DNA of 31,043 nt from Rhizomucor pusillus. Taxonomy: Eukaryota; Mucoromycota; Mucoromycetes; Mucorales; Lichtheimiaceae. The stretch covers positions 1 through 31,043 of the forward strand of contig FWWN02000672.1 of the NCBI GenBank assembly GCA_900175165.2, read 5' to 3'. A model generated the notes under the pieces. The model did no database searches. It was not told the origin of the DNA and worked only from the letters and a program-made list of their open reading frames with translations. Shown here one piece after another: positions 1 to 11,930 of the stretch. Each line of letters opens with the position of its first letter. Position 1 is the first letter of the stretch. The position numbers were made by a program, and so were the translations under genes.

Positions 1-74
1 AAAAAAAAAAAAAGAACAAAAGTTTGTCAGCTTCTCTCGGTTCGACTATCTCATTCATCCTCCTTCCTACTTAC

Positions 75-1685
75 TTGCACAAGGTGCGTTTTCCCCAAGG
101 ACCTGGACGCCAGTTGACACCTTCGGTGGTTCCACAGTAGCGACACCAATCAACATTGGCCTTTGTCAACTTTTGATAGATCGTGGGATACGCGGTGGGT
201 CTTGGTGGCACCTGCTCAACACCTTCAAACTCATCGTGAGCAGGCTCGGAAGGAGCAGCGGCAGGAGCAGCAGCAGCTTGCTCTTGTTGCTGGTGCTTTT
301 CTTGCATGATAGCAGTAGCTTTCTGAGCTTGGGAGGAGCGTTTTCTGGCTGCTGCAGGTGCAGGAACGAACTTGACGGGCAGAAGAATTTCTTGCTCGTG
401 CTCGCTATCGGAATCATTATCGTCTTCGTCGCTGCTGCTATCATCTTCTTCAAACAAGCGGTGGTCCCACGAAACAGTCGATGGATTATCATCTTCCAAT
501 CCCGCTACAACTGGGTTTCTACGGGGAACAGGAGAAAATGAGTTTTTTTTTAGCTAAACCCAAGAGACTGGGCACGTGCAACCTGAAACTTACCCAGCCA
601 TATCGAACGAGAAAGTGCGGTTTTGGCGCCGATGATCGTCGTTGTCGTCATCGTCGTCAAAGTCGCTGTCATCCGAAGAAGACGATGACGAATCAATGTC
701 CTCGAAATAATCCAGATCAAGGGGCAACATGGGGGACGCGGGCGGGGTGGATTTGGATGTAGCTGTCGTTGCTGCCAGATTTCTCTTCTGCTTCTTGCTC
801 GCACCGGCGGACTCCAAAAGACGACGCTTGAGCGAATCACCGAGCTGAACGTATTCCATATCACTGACGGTCGCAGGCGGAGTGGGCAGATCGGCACTGT
901 TGCCAGCGAGGTACTCGAGCGACTTTTCGCTGCTACCGCCGTTAACACCATCATCGCTGTTGCCGCTGCTGCTGAATTCGAGGCCAATGAAAAACAAAGG
1001 ATCGTCGTTCTGTAGCAGATCTGACGGCGTGACAAGAGGCGAGAATGAAGAGTCCGTACCGGCTTCAGACTCGCTGTCGCTCTGCGAGGATCCGCAAGTC
1101 GACGATCCCTCGCCAGCAGTTTCCTGGATCATCGCCGGCGAGAAAAACACATCCTTGACCAGATCCCTTTGCACACCATGCTCGGTCACAGTGTCATATG
1201 TGATGGTTGCATTCTCGAGAGTGTGGTGAATCGGCGGATGCATGACGTGATAAGGCTGTTGTCGAGATGATGATAAATAAATATGCACTTTCCACACAGT
1301 TCAGTTTTGATCTACTTACTGCTGTTGGAAGCATTCGCTGCGGGTGGTGATGGTGTTGATGCTGCTGGTGATGATGGTGGTGGGTCATGTAAGATGGCGG
1401 AACTTGGCAGTATGCTTGAGGATAGTAACCCATGAAAGGAGTAGACGCCAAGGGCACGAGCGCAGACATGGATGGCACGACTACTTGGCACGCCGCAGAA
1501 GAAGGAGGAGCAGCAGCAGCAGCGGCAGCAGATTGTTGATGCTGAGCACCACCCTCAGGCACGGTTGCTGCTTTGCGCGGGGCAATAGTGGCCGGGCTTG
1601 GCGTACGAGGCTGATGGGCAACGGAGGAACGATAAAGTGCGTCGGCTGGATATGCGTCTTGGGAAAGGATTTGCGAGTAGCTCAT
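75..1685 (-). CDS. GATA-type zinc-finger transcription regulator (3' end outside window)
   Basis: Probable nuclear DNA-binding regulator. I read three exons: 1685-1320, 1255-594 and 518-75. The introns are 64 and 75 bp with GTAAGT donors and keep the frame. A further donor at 74 takes the gene off the window, so only about 490 residues are visible. The start is the ATG at 1685 (MSYSQILSQD); the open frame extends upstream only through non-ATG codons. The N-terminal part has poly-Ala, His/Gln-rich (around residue 110) and Ser/Asp-rich acidic stretches typical of fungal regulators. The last visible residues hold the first half of a GATA-like finger, CRYCGTTEGVNWRPGPWGKR followed by TLC, i.e. 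C-X2-C-X18-C, with Cys at about 468, 471 and 490. The final Cys pair half lies in the next exon. The finger class is clear; the target genes are not. Confidence 0.8.
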
Positions 1686-3070
1686 GTTAACACCGAGAAA
1701 GAAAGAGATAGAGGTGGGGGACACGGATGATATCAGTTGACAGTGAGATAAAGAAAATATCGGTAAATGAAAGAATGGCTTGACGAGAAGAAGAGATTAG
1801 AGGTAAGGATGGTAAAAGATCATCCAACTAGAAGGGCAGAATAGATAAAGAACAAAAGACAAACAAAAGAAAGAGAGAGAGGAGGAAGGAGACGATGAGC
1901 TTTTGAATGAGTACTGAAATAAATAGTCCAGAGAACAAACACACTCCAGGAACAAAAGGGGAAATCTGGGGGGAGGGTCGCTTGGGGGTGGATCACAAGG
2001 AATTACGTGATACAAGGCAAATTGTGCTTGACTCCTGATATTGAGGAACAGACAGAAAGGAAACCAGTCCCCCCTCCCTTCCTGTCTGTGTTCTGCGATG
2101 ACCCGCCCGACAACCCTAATAATAGCGGGCTTGTTTAGAGTGTGGCGACACACGCAATATTACTGACATTCACAAAGCAGCACACAAGCGCAATAATTGC
2201 CACATGCCCTATTTCTCCCTCTCTCTGGATTGCACCATGCCGTGATTTTTTTCCCTATGTTACTCAGGTTGCAATTTAGGGTCAAGCTTGCGCTGAGGCT
2301 CCGCTCCAAAACCCGTCAAGACACATATCAGCCTCATCGGCCATCACCCTCGCTATCTTTCTTGGCTCACCCGTCCCCCCCCCACCCATCCCCGCACGCA
2401 CTGGCAACATCGTGACAGCAGCAGGCTAGAACGTTTCGTAAGTCACCGATTTATTTTCAAGTATCTGTAAGCGAATAAAAATAAAATGTGCATGCAAGCG
2501 GAAGAAAAGATACAAAATATATATAAGGTTTAACCTGGGAAATCAGTTCATTGATCTGATGCATAGACCGAAGAAAGGTTGGATTCCAGCTATCAGATAT
2601 ATACATTCCTCGCATAGTATGCAAGCAAGTGTGTTGTGCGTGTGTGCGAGTATATTCCCGGTCCGCTTGTTGGGCTAGACGACGATCATTATCCGCGCAC
2701 TAGGAAAAAATGTCTAGACTTTGTTTGACAAGAACGATGAGTGTGTTCATGCTCTGAGCGACGACTACGACGGCGAAGACGAGATTAGCGCGGCGGGCGG
2801 TGCTACTGCTGCTGCTGCCAAAAATTCAGTCTGTCTCTCAAATATCTATCAATAGATCATCCCAATTTCCGACTTTGGATTTAGTGTAGCTACTTTGCTT
2901 AGCTTGGCTCGTTCCCAGAATCCACCGCGAGACATCAGGGAAAATTATCTAATGACTGCTACTGCTGCCCGCTCTTATTCGCCCTGCCCAGCCGCCCGTT
3001 CCAGGACCGGTGGTGCCGCAAAAATATGAAGCACATGCAGCATGCTGATTGTTACACACCTCGTGTTGTG

Positions 3071-3090
3071 TCTCTCTCTCTCTCTCTCTC
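3071..3090. repeat. (TC)10 microsatellite
   Basis: A perfect run of ten TC dinucleotides inside the long intergenic region. Confidence 0.95.
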
Positions 3091-3232
3091 CATATCCTTA
3101 TCTTTCTCTCACTTTTTGCTGACGATCAAGTCACGTCTAGAGAATGAAACTGGCTGGGCAGATCAAAAGTGGTGTGGGGAGGATTCTACGTTAAATTCCC
3201 GCTTATCATACCACAGCAGGTTGTCCTTGTGC

Positions 3233-3250
3233 GTGTGTGTGTGTGTGTGT
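3233..3250. repeat. (GT)9 microsatellite
   Basis: Nine GT units in a row. A second, interrupted GT-rich tract follows at about 4134-4154. Confidence 0.9.
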
Positions 3251-4919
3251 ATGCAAAGAGGAAGAAGCTTGGGGCATGATTTTCTCAGAGCGTCGTGCAA
3301 GGTTGTTCTCGGTTTTTGTGCTGCACGACCATCGCCATACCCAAAACATTGCATTCTTGCCTATTTTCGAACAAGCACCATTAGGCAGACGGAAACCCGC
3401 GCAAAAGCTCATCTACCTAACAATTGATAGAGTTTTCTTTTTCTCTCTTTTCAATTGGATTGAAATGAGAGTTGTTATTGAGCTTCAACCTTGCCAAGGT
3501 CTCCCCCTTCCCCACCCCTACTCTAACTTTCTTTGCTCTCCATCATTTATCTCGGTGCAATGGCGGAGGCGGACCTGTCAATAAGCATATAAATACAAAG
3601 CTCCATCACCGCTAGTTCACGCAACAACGTGCGCTTGACAGAACTTAAAGCAAATAAACTCTCTCTCTCTTTCATCGTATTTTCACATGGTATTCTTACA
3701 TACATACACACACACAGAGGGAAAGAGACATGTAACAGAATCGCCTTGAGAGTTTCTTTCATTTGAATTCACTGATCTCTATCTTTCTCTCTCTTTTGCT
3801 CTCTATGGTCTTGGACGACCATGCAAGCAATTCCACTTTCCTGGTGCGGAAAGGCTCTTGTGCAACGCAAATAAACGTTGTCCGACGTTGATGCACGCAT
3901 ATACAGACTAATCTCATTGCGAATCACGGATAGTATGCAAACATCTTTCGCTGTGCAAAGTGGAGGTTTACACTGCTGCAGTGCATGGCACGCACTGGAC
4001 CATAAAGACGTGTACATAACGGGTTTATAACGAAGAAACCAAGTATCCGCAGCTGCCGCGATCCAAACAGACTGTTGTTGTATGCTTGGAATCGGAAGAT
4101 GAACTTGTACATTGTACACGGACCTGTGTACAGAGTGTGTGTGCGTGTGTGCGCATGCCCATACTTTCCCTCTTTCTCTCCGCGCACATATATATATAAA
4201 CAAATCCTTATCTTTTTCAGTTTTCGATTCGAGCATGCAAAGAACAAAACAAAACAGTTCTTATCGCTGCAGATGACTGTAAAGCTAAATGTGTAGCTTA
4301 GAACTTCTTTGCACGTATGCGCGGATGTCAGGTGGAGGATGTGATTGGCCGGAATGAAGAAGATCGCTTTCTTCTTCTCTCCAAATTCTTGTGTCGCCTA
4401 ATCTGTCACACGAGAGATGCAGCTGGCGGCTTTAGGGCGGAACGTGTGGTGGTTGCGCTATCTACTACTATGTATTACTTGCACTCCAGAAGCAGCATCA
4501 GCATCCCAGATCGGCGCACGTTTTTTTCCTTGTCGTTTGAAAGATCTTGAGTGCACGTGCATGCATGGAAGATAGACGGATCGCAGATCTAATCTAAAAA
4601 AAGCTAAAAAGAGATTTGGTTCATTAAGCAATACATGAAAAATTAGGCGATCCATTGGGGCGGGTCCCAACTTTAAATTTTTTTTCTTACTATCCTGAGA
4701 AATATATGCAAAAGATTTATGGCCAATCCAAAAAAAGAAAAACGATGAGGGAAATAATGTACATGAGAGAAGAGGGGTGTCCGGGATAAGTAGTAGTAAA
4801 AGAACATGGAAAAATAACAACAGTTAACAGTAACAAGGAAGAAGAAGAAAAAACACACAGAGAGGGTATTAAGTAGGATTTAAAGTAAAGAAGTAATGTG
4901 TTCCATTCGAGCACGCCCG

Positions 4920-7900
4920 CTAGAAACACATGAACTTGTGCCGTTTGTTCATGAGCTCCTCCATACGGTTCTCCATGATACGCCGTGCCTTTTCAGCCTT
5001 GTCCTTGAGCTGGCGCTCTTGTTCAAGCTCCTTGAGCAATTTTTCGCGTTCCTGAAGTTCTTGTTCCATAGATAAGCGCTGCCCGCTCTGGACTTGGTTG
5101 ATTTGCGATCGCAGGTTTTGGATTTCCAGGATATACGTCTCCTTCTCGCGAGTGAGCGTATCCAGCTGGCGCTTCACATCGCGCACAGCATTCTCTGAGC
5201 GTGATAGCTGAGCTTCAAGCTTGGTGATAACCTCTTGATGCGCGCGTACATCATTGTCGGCAACTTGCGCCTTGCGCTGCAGCGATCGAATGATTTTTTC
5301 GTACTGCTCCGACGTGAAATTGCCTTTTGATGATAGCATGTCGCTGATGGTCGTGGCGGTCGCTGAACCTTGTCGCTGGAGCATCGGTGTTGATACGGAG
5401 CGGGACGGCGATTGTGGTGGAGACGATGTTGTGCTGCTCAACGCTGTTGGTACGGGAGGAAGCGGGTTGGATGGCGGTGCTGTAGGTGGTGGGGTTGATA
5501 CACCCGCCGACGACGATTGGCAGGATGTGCTTTGTGCCCGCGACCGTGCGGGAGAGAAAGTATACGATGATCTGATAGAACTTCCTGATGCTCGACGCGC
5601 TGCGCGCTCTTCCGCCTTGTCCAAGAATGATCTCAGAGACCCAGACTTATGCAGCTTGAAACTTGAAGAAGACCACTCGCGTTGCGGTTTGTAGGGCAAG
5701 CTTGTCGATGCACCCGTCGGCGCTGGAGGAGCAGATACCCTTGGTGTTTGTGGTGGTGAGCTGAAAGATACAGAGTCGCGGTTGTTGTTGTGCATATACG
5801 CATTTGTCATGCTCGTGCTCCTTGGCAGTGCTTGCTCGACTTCTTTTTCAAGTCGCTCGTTGGCAGCAATCAGCTTGAGGATTTCAAGTTCCAAGTTCTT
5901 GTTTTCAAGCGTTAGCTGACTTCTTTGCAGCACAAGCCGTGCTTCGAGTTTCTCCACATGTGCTGTCAACTGAGACTTTTCGCTTGCATACTCGGCTAGT
6001 TTCCGTAGCAGCTCTTCTTGGCCTGCAGGATCATTAAGTTTCTTGCGGAACTGTTCTTGCAATTCCTCGACGGGGTCAAGCTGCTCCTCGTCCTCCTCCA
6101 CGGGTGTGGCACACAGCCGTTCTAGATCCTCAGTGCTATCTTGACAGGATTGACTTGAAGTCAGGAGTTGGTTCTCCTTTTCCAGCTGTGCAATGCGGTT
6201 CACCAAGTCGGACCATCGTCTGTCCTCGTCTGGAAGCCCGCTATCTCGGTTCACGTTGGTCTCGATAGTAAGGCGTCGCCGATTAGCTAACTGGTCTTGC
6301 AAGGATTGAATTTGGAGAGATTTTTGAGCGTGCGATGCTACAGCTTCTTCTAGCCTCGTTTGTATCGCTTGCAAAGATGACTCGAGTGACTCGATAACAT
6401 GCTGCTGATCCAACTTGGCACGGTGTGCTTCTTCGATCTCGGATCTTGCACGTTCCAGCTGCGCTTCATAGTCCTTTTGTTGCTCGAGAGCGTTGCTCAG
6501 CTGTTTCTGGAGCTCTGCAATGACTCCCGATGTATCGTTTTGGCTCACAAGTAATCGCTCGACTTGCAGCGTCTTTTCCAGTTCAGCAATTTTTTCTGCT
6601 TGGACTTGTGTACTCTTTTTCAATTCTTCCACCTCGGCCTTTTTCTTCTTGAGCTTGATATCTGCATCCATCTGACTTTGTTTTAGCTGCTGTTCAAGTG
6701 CTAGTAATTTGGCTTGTACATCTTGGACATCCTCTGAAGAACGCTGTTGCTTTTCGCATGCAATTTTGAGCGCTTCAATCGAGCATAGTAATTCATTGGA
6801 TTTGGTATCTTGAAGCCGCAGCGATCCCTCTAGAAACTGCAAGAGTTCTGCTAGCTCCTTCTTTTCGGCTCTAACGTGATGCATATCCATTTGTAGGTGC
6901 TGCCAGCTGCGTGCTTTTTCGTTCTCAAGCTCAGTGATTCTTTGATCCCGCTGAGCAACTGTTTCTTCGAGTCTGGATACCAGGTCATCCATGCTTGCAA
7001 CTTTGGACTCCAAGCATTGAATGATACGCTGTTGGCCTTGTTGGATAGCAACGAGAGCGCGGATGTCAGCATGCGCCTGCTCCAAATTCTGCAAGCCTGC
7101 TTGCAACCTGCTTTGAAAACCTTGTTCTTGTTCCTGCAGTGATTTTTGCAGATTGTTTGTCTGGGCTTGGGCTGCCTGCAGCTTAGATTCCAGCTTATCC
7201 TTGTCGGTAGTTGCACTTGTCAGTTTAGTCTGCAAGTCGCTGACGGAGCAGCTGAACTCTGCATTCAGACGCTTCTGCTCCAATAACTCTGCTTGGCAGG
7301 CGGCGTAATCAGACTTTGCTAGCTCCAATTGTTGTTCTAGACGCTCAATTTCGCGACTGTGCTCTTCACGCAGTCCCTGGAACTCCATACGCATCGTCTC
7401 GATATCACGGATGCTCTGCTCCAGGGCAGCCATCTGAGAAGTTTTGCTTTGCAGCTGCTTTGATAATGACTCGATTTCTTTGCGCGACTCTGCTTCGGTG
7501 CTCGCGAGACGCTTCTCAAGGGCCTTGATCGCGTCTGTCTTGGCTTGCAGCTGTTCTCTTAATTCCGCTTCCACCTTGTCTCCAATTTCATCTTGAAGTG
7601 AGGCGCAGGTTTCTGACCTTTTCAAAAACATTGGTGATAACGGTGGTGGTGGTGCTGCTGCCGACGCTGCATCCTGCTGCTCCTCTGCCAAATTCAGCCT
7701 GAGACGCCGAAGCTCTTGCTCTAGTTCCTGGCATCGCGTCTGGGAGAGTTCCAAGTCCTTGAGTAACAGCTTAAATGTATCATCTGCTTGATTATTGAAG
7801 GATAGCCGCCGCTTGATATTCTCCAGCTGCTGTCCTTGCTCCCTTAGCTGTTCTTGTGCTTGCTCTGCCACCTTGGCAAGTTTGTCTCTTTCGGATTCGG

Positions 7901-10737
7901 ATGTAAATAAGCGTGACTCAAGATCTGCAATGTATTGCTCCGTATTTTCATCCATTTCCTTGAACTTTGTGATCTTGGACTTGAGCTCGGTAAGTACTTG
8001 TTGATCTTGCAGAGCTTCTTGCACGGATTTTTCGAGTTTCCCTTCAAGTTCAGCAATGTATGCTTCACTTTGTTGTTCACGCTCCATCGCTTTAACTAGA
8101 CGCGCTTTGAGCTCATTGAGCGCAGTTTGCTCAATGCTTCGCCGGGACTCGTGCTCGAGTATTTTTGCCTCTTGGTCTGCAAGCGCTTGATCCGAATGGG
8201 TCAAGGCTGCACGCGCCATGGCTAGTTGGGACTCCAGCGCAGATATCGACTTTTCATATTCTTCAATGACAGGTTCAACCAGGTGTTGGAAGTCGATATC
8301 TTGCGGTGCCGAGTTTTTGCTATTATCATTCTTTCTGCGCAGTTCTGCTTCAACATGCTGGTTGCGTTCGCGCGTCACGGTGAGCTCATTCTGCAGCTCC
8401 TCAATCTGACGACGCAGGTCGGCGACGAGTGCCTGGTTTTCGAGCATATCATTTGTATCTGGCACAGTAATGGTTGTTTTTGCAGACGACGAAGCGCACG
8501 TCGAGATCTGTAGGCGGTCTGTCTCCGAGATCGACGACGAAGGCGATATTGTAGGTACATATTGGCTCAAGTTCTTGCCGTTTGCCGTGGCGGGCGATAA
8601 GCAGTTGCCGTTGCTGCCATTATTGTTATTATTGTTGTTGCTCTTGAGCGAATGTAGCTCTGATTTGAGCTTGTTAATGATATTGCGCAGATAGTCAGGA
8701 TTATCGTTGGTCATCCATTCTTCGGCTTCGTTGCGTTCCACCTTATTCTTGATATTGCGTGCTCTGTGTGCATATTTGATAGTATTTGCTGTTTCTACCA
8801 GGTTGATTTCTGCTGGACTGACGCAGGCAATCATGAGCGTGGTTGCATTTCCGCCCAGCGAGTCTTGCAGCAACCGAGTAAGCTTCGAGTCACGATAAGG
8901 GATATGGGCAGACCGTTTTGACGGTTCGGCGAGAGCAGATATGACATTGCCGAGAGCAAGGAGACCAGCGTTGATGTTGATACCTTCCTTGCGTCGATCA
9001 CCTTCGGCTGCCGTGCGCTTTAACCTTTCTGAGCCTGCCAAATCCACGAAATGGAACTTTGAATGGCTGACGACCCATTTCCCGTCATCATCCTCATTCA
9101 CCTGTGCCTTTCGTTCCATCTGCCCTACCATGGCACGCACGTTCAGGGCACTGGCTCGTCTATTGAGAGGCTGTGTAATCATGGATGATCTTGATGATAC
9201 AGGTGTCGGGCTCGTTCCACGAGACTTTGATCCGTTTACGATAGTTGTGGTTGATGCAGTTGGTTTTACTGATGATGAAAATGATGATGAGCCTCTGCCA
9301 GCAGATACCCATTTTTCTTGCCGTAGCGTTACAGAAAATATGGCATGGGATCGAGATGATTTGGCATTCATATCTGTGGATCCGGTGGCGCGGTTCCGTG
9401 TCCCCATCTGAAGGTATCTGGATACACAGCATACACAAAAACAGGTTTAGTCTTCTGTGTCTGTGGCTCTGATGCATGCTTATAGGTCACGATGCTCCTC
9501 CTCCTCCTCCTTCTTTTTTTTTTCCCTTCCCCTTGCCTTGATTTTTTCTTTACCTTAGTACATCGTCGCTGCTTTTGACTGTCACCTCCTTAATGCCTGT
9601 CCAATATATGTGGCCTTTGGTGTCTTCCCTGACGGTTACGGGAGGCCGCTCCGATGGTGGCGCAGGATTTAATAAATCGACGAGCTCCTCATTGTATATT
9701 TCAACAAATGACACCTTGACCGTGCAGCGGGAAGTCTTCTCCTGATGCAGCGTCGTTGTTGGGGCCGATCCGCGTCGTCCGGTGTTACCATCAATGTTGT
9801 TATTGTTTGATGGAGGCTGGATCATGGATACCGGTCGCAGCCTGCTGCTGCTGCTGCTGCTACTGTTATGGAACACTGCCGACCCCTTTCTGCCAAGTCG
9901 CGGTGGTGATAACATCATCGTGCTGACTGGGCGTTTGCCATTCTGTAAAGAACTGCCGGTGTGCGTCAGTTGCTGATCTTCCGAGGATGACAAAGATGAT
10001 GACAGCTCGAGTCGCTGGAACAGCGTTGACATGGCGCGAGGAATAATACCTGATTAATATGACAGATTAGCCATCACTGTTATTATCTGCAGTGATTTCG
10101 TGCACACACGCATTACCTTCGTGCTCAGGTCCAATTTGATCGTCTATTTCTGTGCCCATGGTGTACGTCTTGCCCGACGACGTTTGACCCTGTGCAACGT
10201 TCGTTTAGGGTTATACAGTTTTTGGAGACACATTTTTCTGTTTCCTCCTCTCCTGATCGATTCTTACATATGCCAAAATGGTGACATTGAAGCCTTTTTT
10301 CCTTTGTATTAAAAAACAACAAGCCAGTGTAAAGCTATAAGTTTACAGGGCTTACCATCGAGAAATCGGTCGACTAATCTCGAGCCAACTGTTTCGAAAA
10401 TTTGTTCCTGAGTGCTTTTTGTGTCGAACACGTGGTCGAATGTGTACGTCTTTTGATGAGGTACGATCGTGATTGTGTTCTCGAATGTTTTGATCACATC
10501 AGACTCGGCATTCTGTGAGAAGCGTGGTTGTGCTCGGTCGCGCGAGTTTAGAGGGCGGACGCGAAGGGCTTAATGTGTATGCCGTTTAGCGTACACGCAG
10601 GAAGTCAATGTATGCACCGAAAGTTACTTACCGACTTGCACCGGCATCACTTCTTTTGAATGCTGCTGGTGGTGGTGGGAGCCATTCGGTGAGTTTGGAG
10701 TAGAAGGCATGGATGATATTGATGGAATCGGACTCAT
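4920..10737 (-). CDS. Kinesin-4-like motor protein with long coiled-coil tail
   Basis: Plus-end microtubule motor by family. Six exons: 10737-10632, 10568-10356, 10293-10268 (26 nt), 10189-10117, 10049-9554 and 9417-4920, giving 1803 aa with every junction in phase. Motor motifs in order: [20 protein letters not shown]-like [11 protein letters not shown] then P-loop GQTSSGKT (116-123), [13 protein letters not shown], switch I SSRSH (about 325-329), switch II DLAGSER (about 430), and HRARNIKN near 525. The RARNIKN end and the N-terminal strand resemble kinesin-4 (KIF4/KIF21). Two low-complexity insertions of roughly 85-90 residues each interrupt the motor. The tail is mostly heptad-like coiled coil (about 640-1500), then a Ser/Pro-rich spacer (about 1510-1660) and a final coil ending KRHKFMCF. 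The start is the first ATG in the spliced frame. Subfamily assignment is less certain than kinesin identity. Confidence 0.92.
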
Positions 10738-11930
10738 TAGTTTATAAAGGGCATGCAGTAGTAGACGCGATGTGGATCGACAAGGGCAGATGTAGGGTCA
10801 TGAAACAAAGGGCAGATGCGATTGTTAATTAAACAAAAACTTAAACGGCAAGCAAAAAAGTGAAAAGAGAAAAAAAGAGAGAAAAAAAGAGAGATAGGAA
10901 GAAAGCGAGATGGTGGCAAGGGGAAAAAGGGAAAGAAGATGGTGGATGGAAGCACACAAATGGAAACGAGTTAAAAAAAGCGGGCAAGCAAAGGGATTGT
11001 CCTCACACACTTTTTTGCACCAGCTTAGGAAAAAGGGGGGCCAGGCAAAAAACCGCTCAAGTTCAGCGAGGAAAGAGAGAGAAAAAGCCAGAGTGAATGC
11101 CTGTCTACGTGGTTGGGTATATCTCAGTGCAGGGGAAGGGACAGGGCAAAGGAGGTGGTGGGTTGCAAAACGCTGGATGCGCTTGCTGATGCAGGATGCA
11201 TGTCAACAATCTTACTCTCTCTCTTAGTTTCCAATTACTTAGTACATCACATTGGCACCCCGTTAGACAGCAAACGCAATTGATGACGCGATAGATCTTA
11301 GCAAGGCGAAATGAACGGAAAGGAAAAAGGTTAATTACCGACAATCAGAAGAGCAGAACAAAAGCATTAAGCTCGCACATGAACGCAAACCAAAACGAGA
11401 TGTCACCTTCTGTGTGACGAAGAAACTAATGGGTTTGTGCGACCAATGTGTAGAACCCAACACGAAAATTGGAAGATGCACAGACATTCGGACCATCAGC
11501 AATCTTGCTTTCCCAAATATGCTATACAGAGTCTAGGCAGAATCAGCAGTGCTCCATTGTTTTGTCAATCATCATGTTCTTGTCCTCCCCACATTGTCAA
11601 CCGCAAGGGCCCGCCTGTCTGCTAGGACACATGCTTCTCTGCCAAACCTTCTCCTCATGCGCACGCACTCCCTCACACTCTCCGTTCCGACACGGTCAAT
11701 CAGACACAGACACAAATAAGGAATGTCTCCACTCTTCTTTATATTTCGAGTTCAGCGCAAACTCGATATCGCACAATTATTACAGACTTCTTACTACTGC
11801 TACTACTACTACTACTAAAAATATGTTGGGTGTACATGTAATTAAAATAGCAACAAAGAAGAAGGAAGAATGATCGCCTGATGGATATCAGTCATTAATT
11901 AAAATAATACTTTGTTACCCTGTTCTCCTC
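10738..11930. other. Intergenic region between kinesin start and 412-aa gene end
   Basis: No supportable gene. It contains a purine-rich tract at 10860-10915, a TAC repeat near 11801-11816 and pyrimidine-rich segments. It should hold the kinesin promoter and the 3' UTR of the upstream minus-strand gene. Confidence 0.6.
10860..10915. repeat. GA-rich low-complexity tract
   Basis: Nearly pure purine on the plus strand, with GAAAAAAAGAGA-like units, about 120 bp upstream of the kinesin ATG. Read on the minus strand it is a pyrimidine tract, common in fungal promoters. Confidence 0.7.

Larger units (their letters stand above)
1686..4919. other. Gene-free, microsatellite-rich intergenic region
   Basis: This 3.2-kb stretch lies between the start of the GATA gene and the 3' end of the kinesin gene. 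The open frames here are short and low in complexity, and none resembles a known family or joins by plausible splice sites. It holds pyrimidine-rich tracts, TC and GT repeats and AT-rich patches. It probably contains the 5' UTR and promoter of the GATA gene and the kinesin 3' UTR (inference). Confidence 0.6.

Noticed and set aside
8941..9411. Plus-strand 156-residue open frame, and other antisense frames along the kinesin
   Set aside because: They lie opposite the highly conserved kinesin motor and coiled-coil sequence; their openness comes from codon bias on the real strand.
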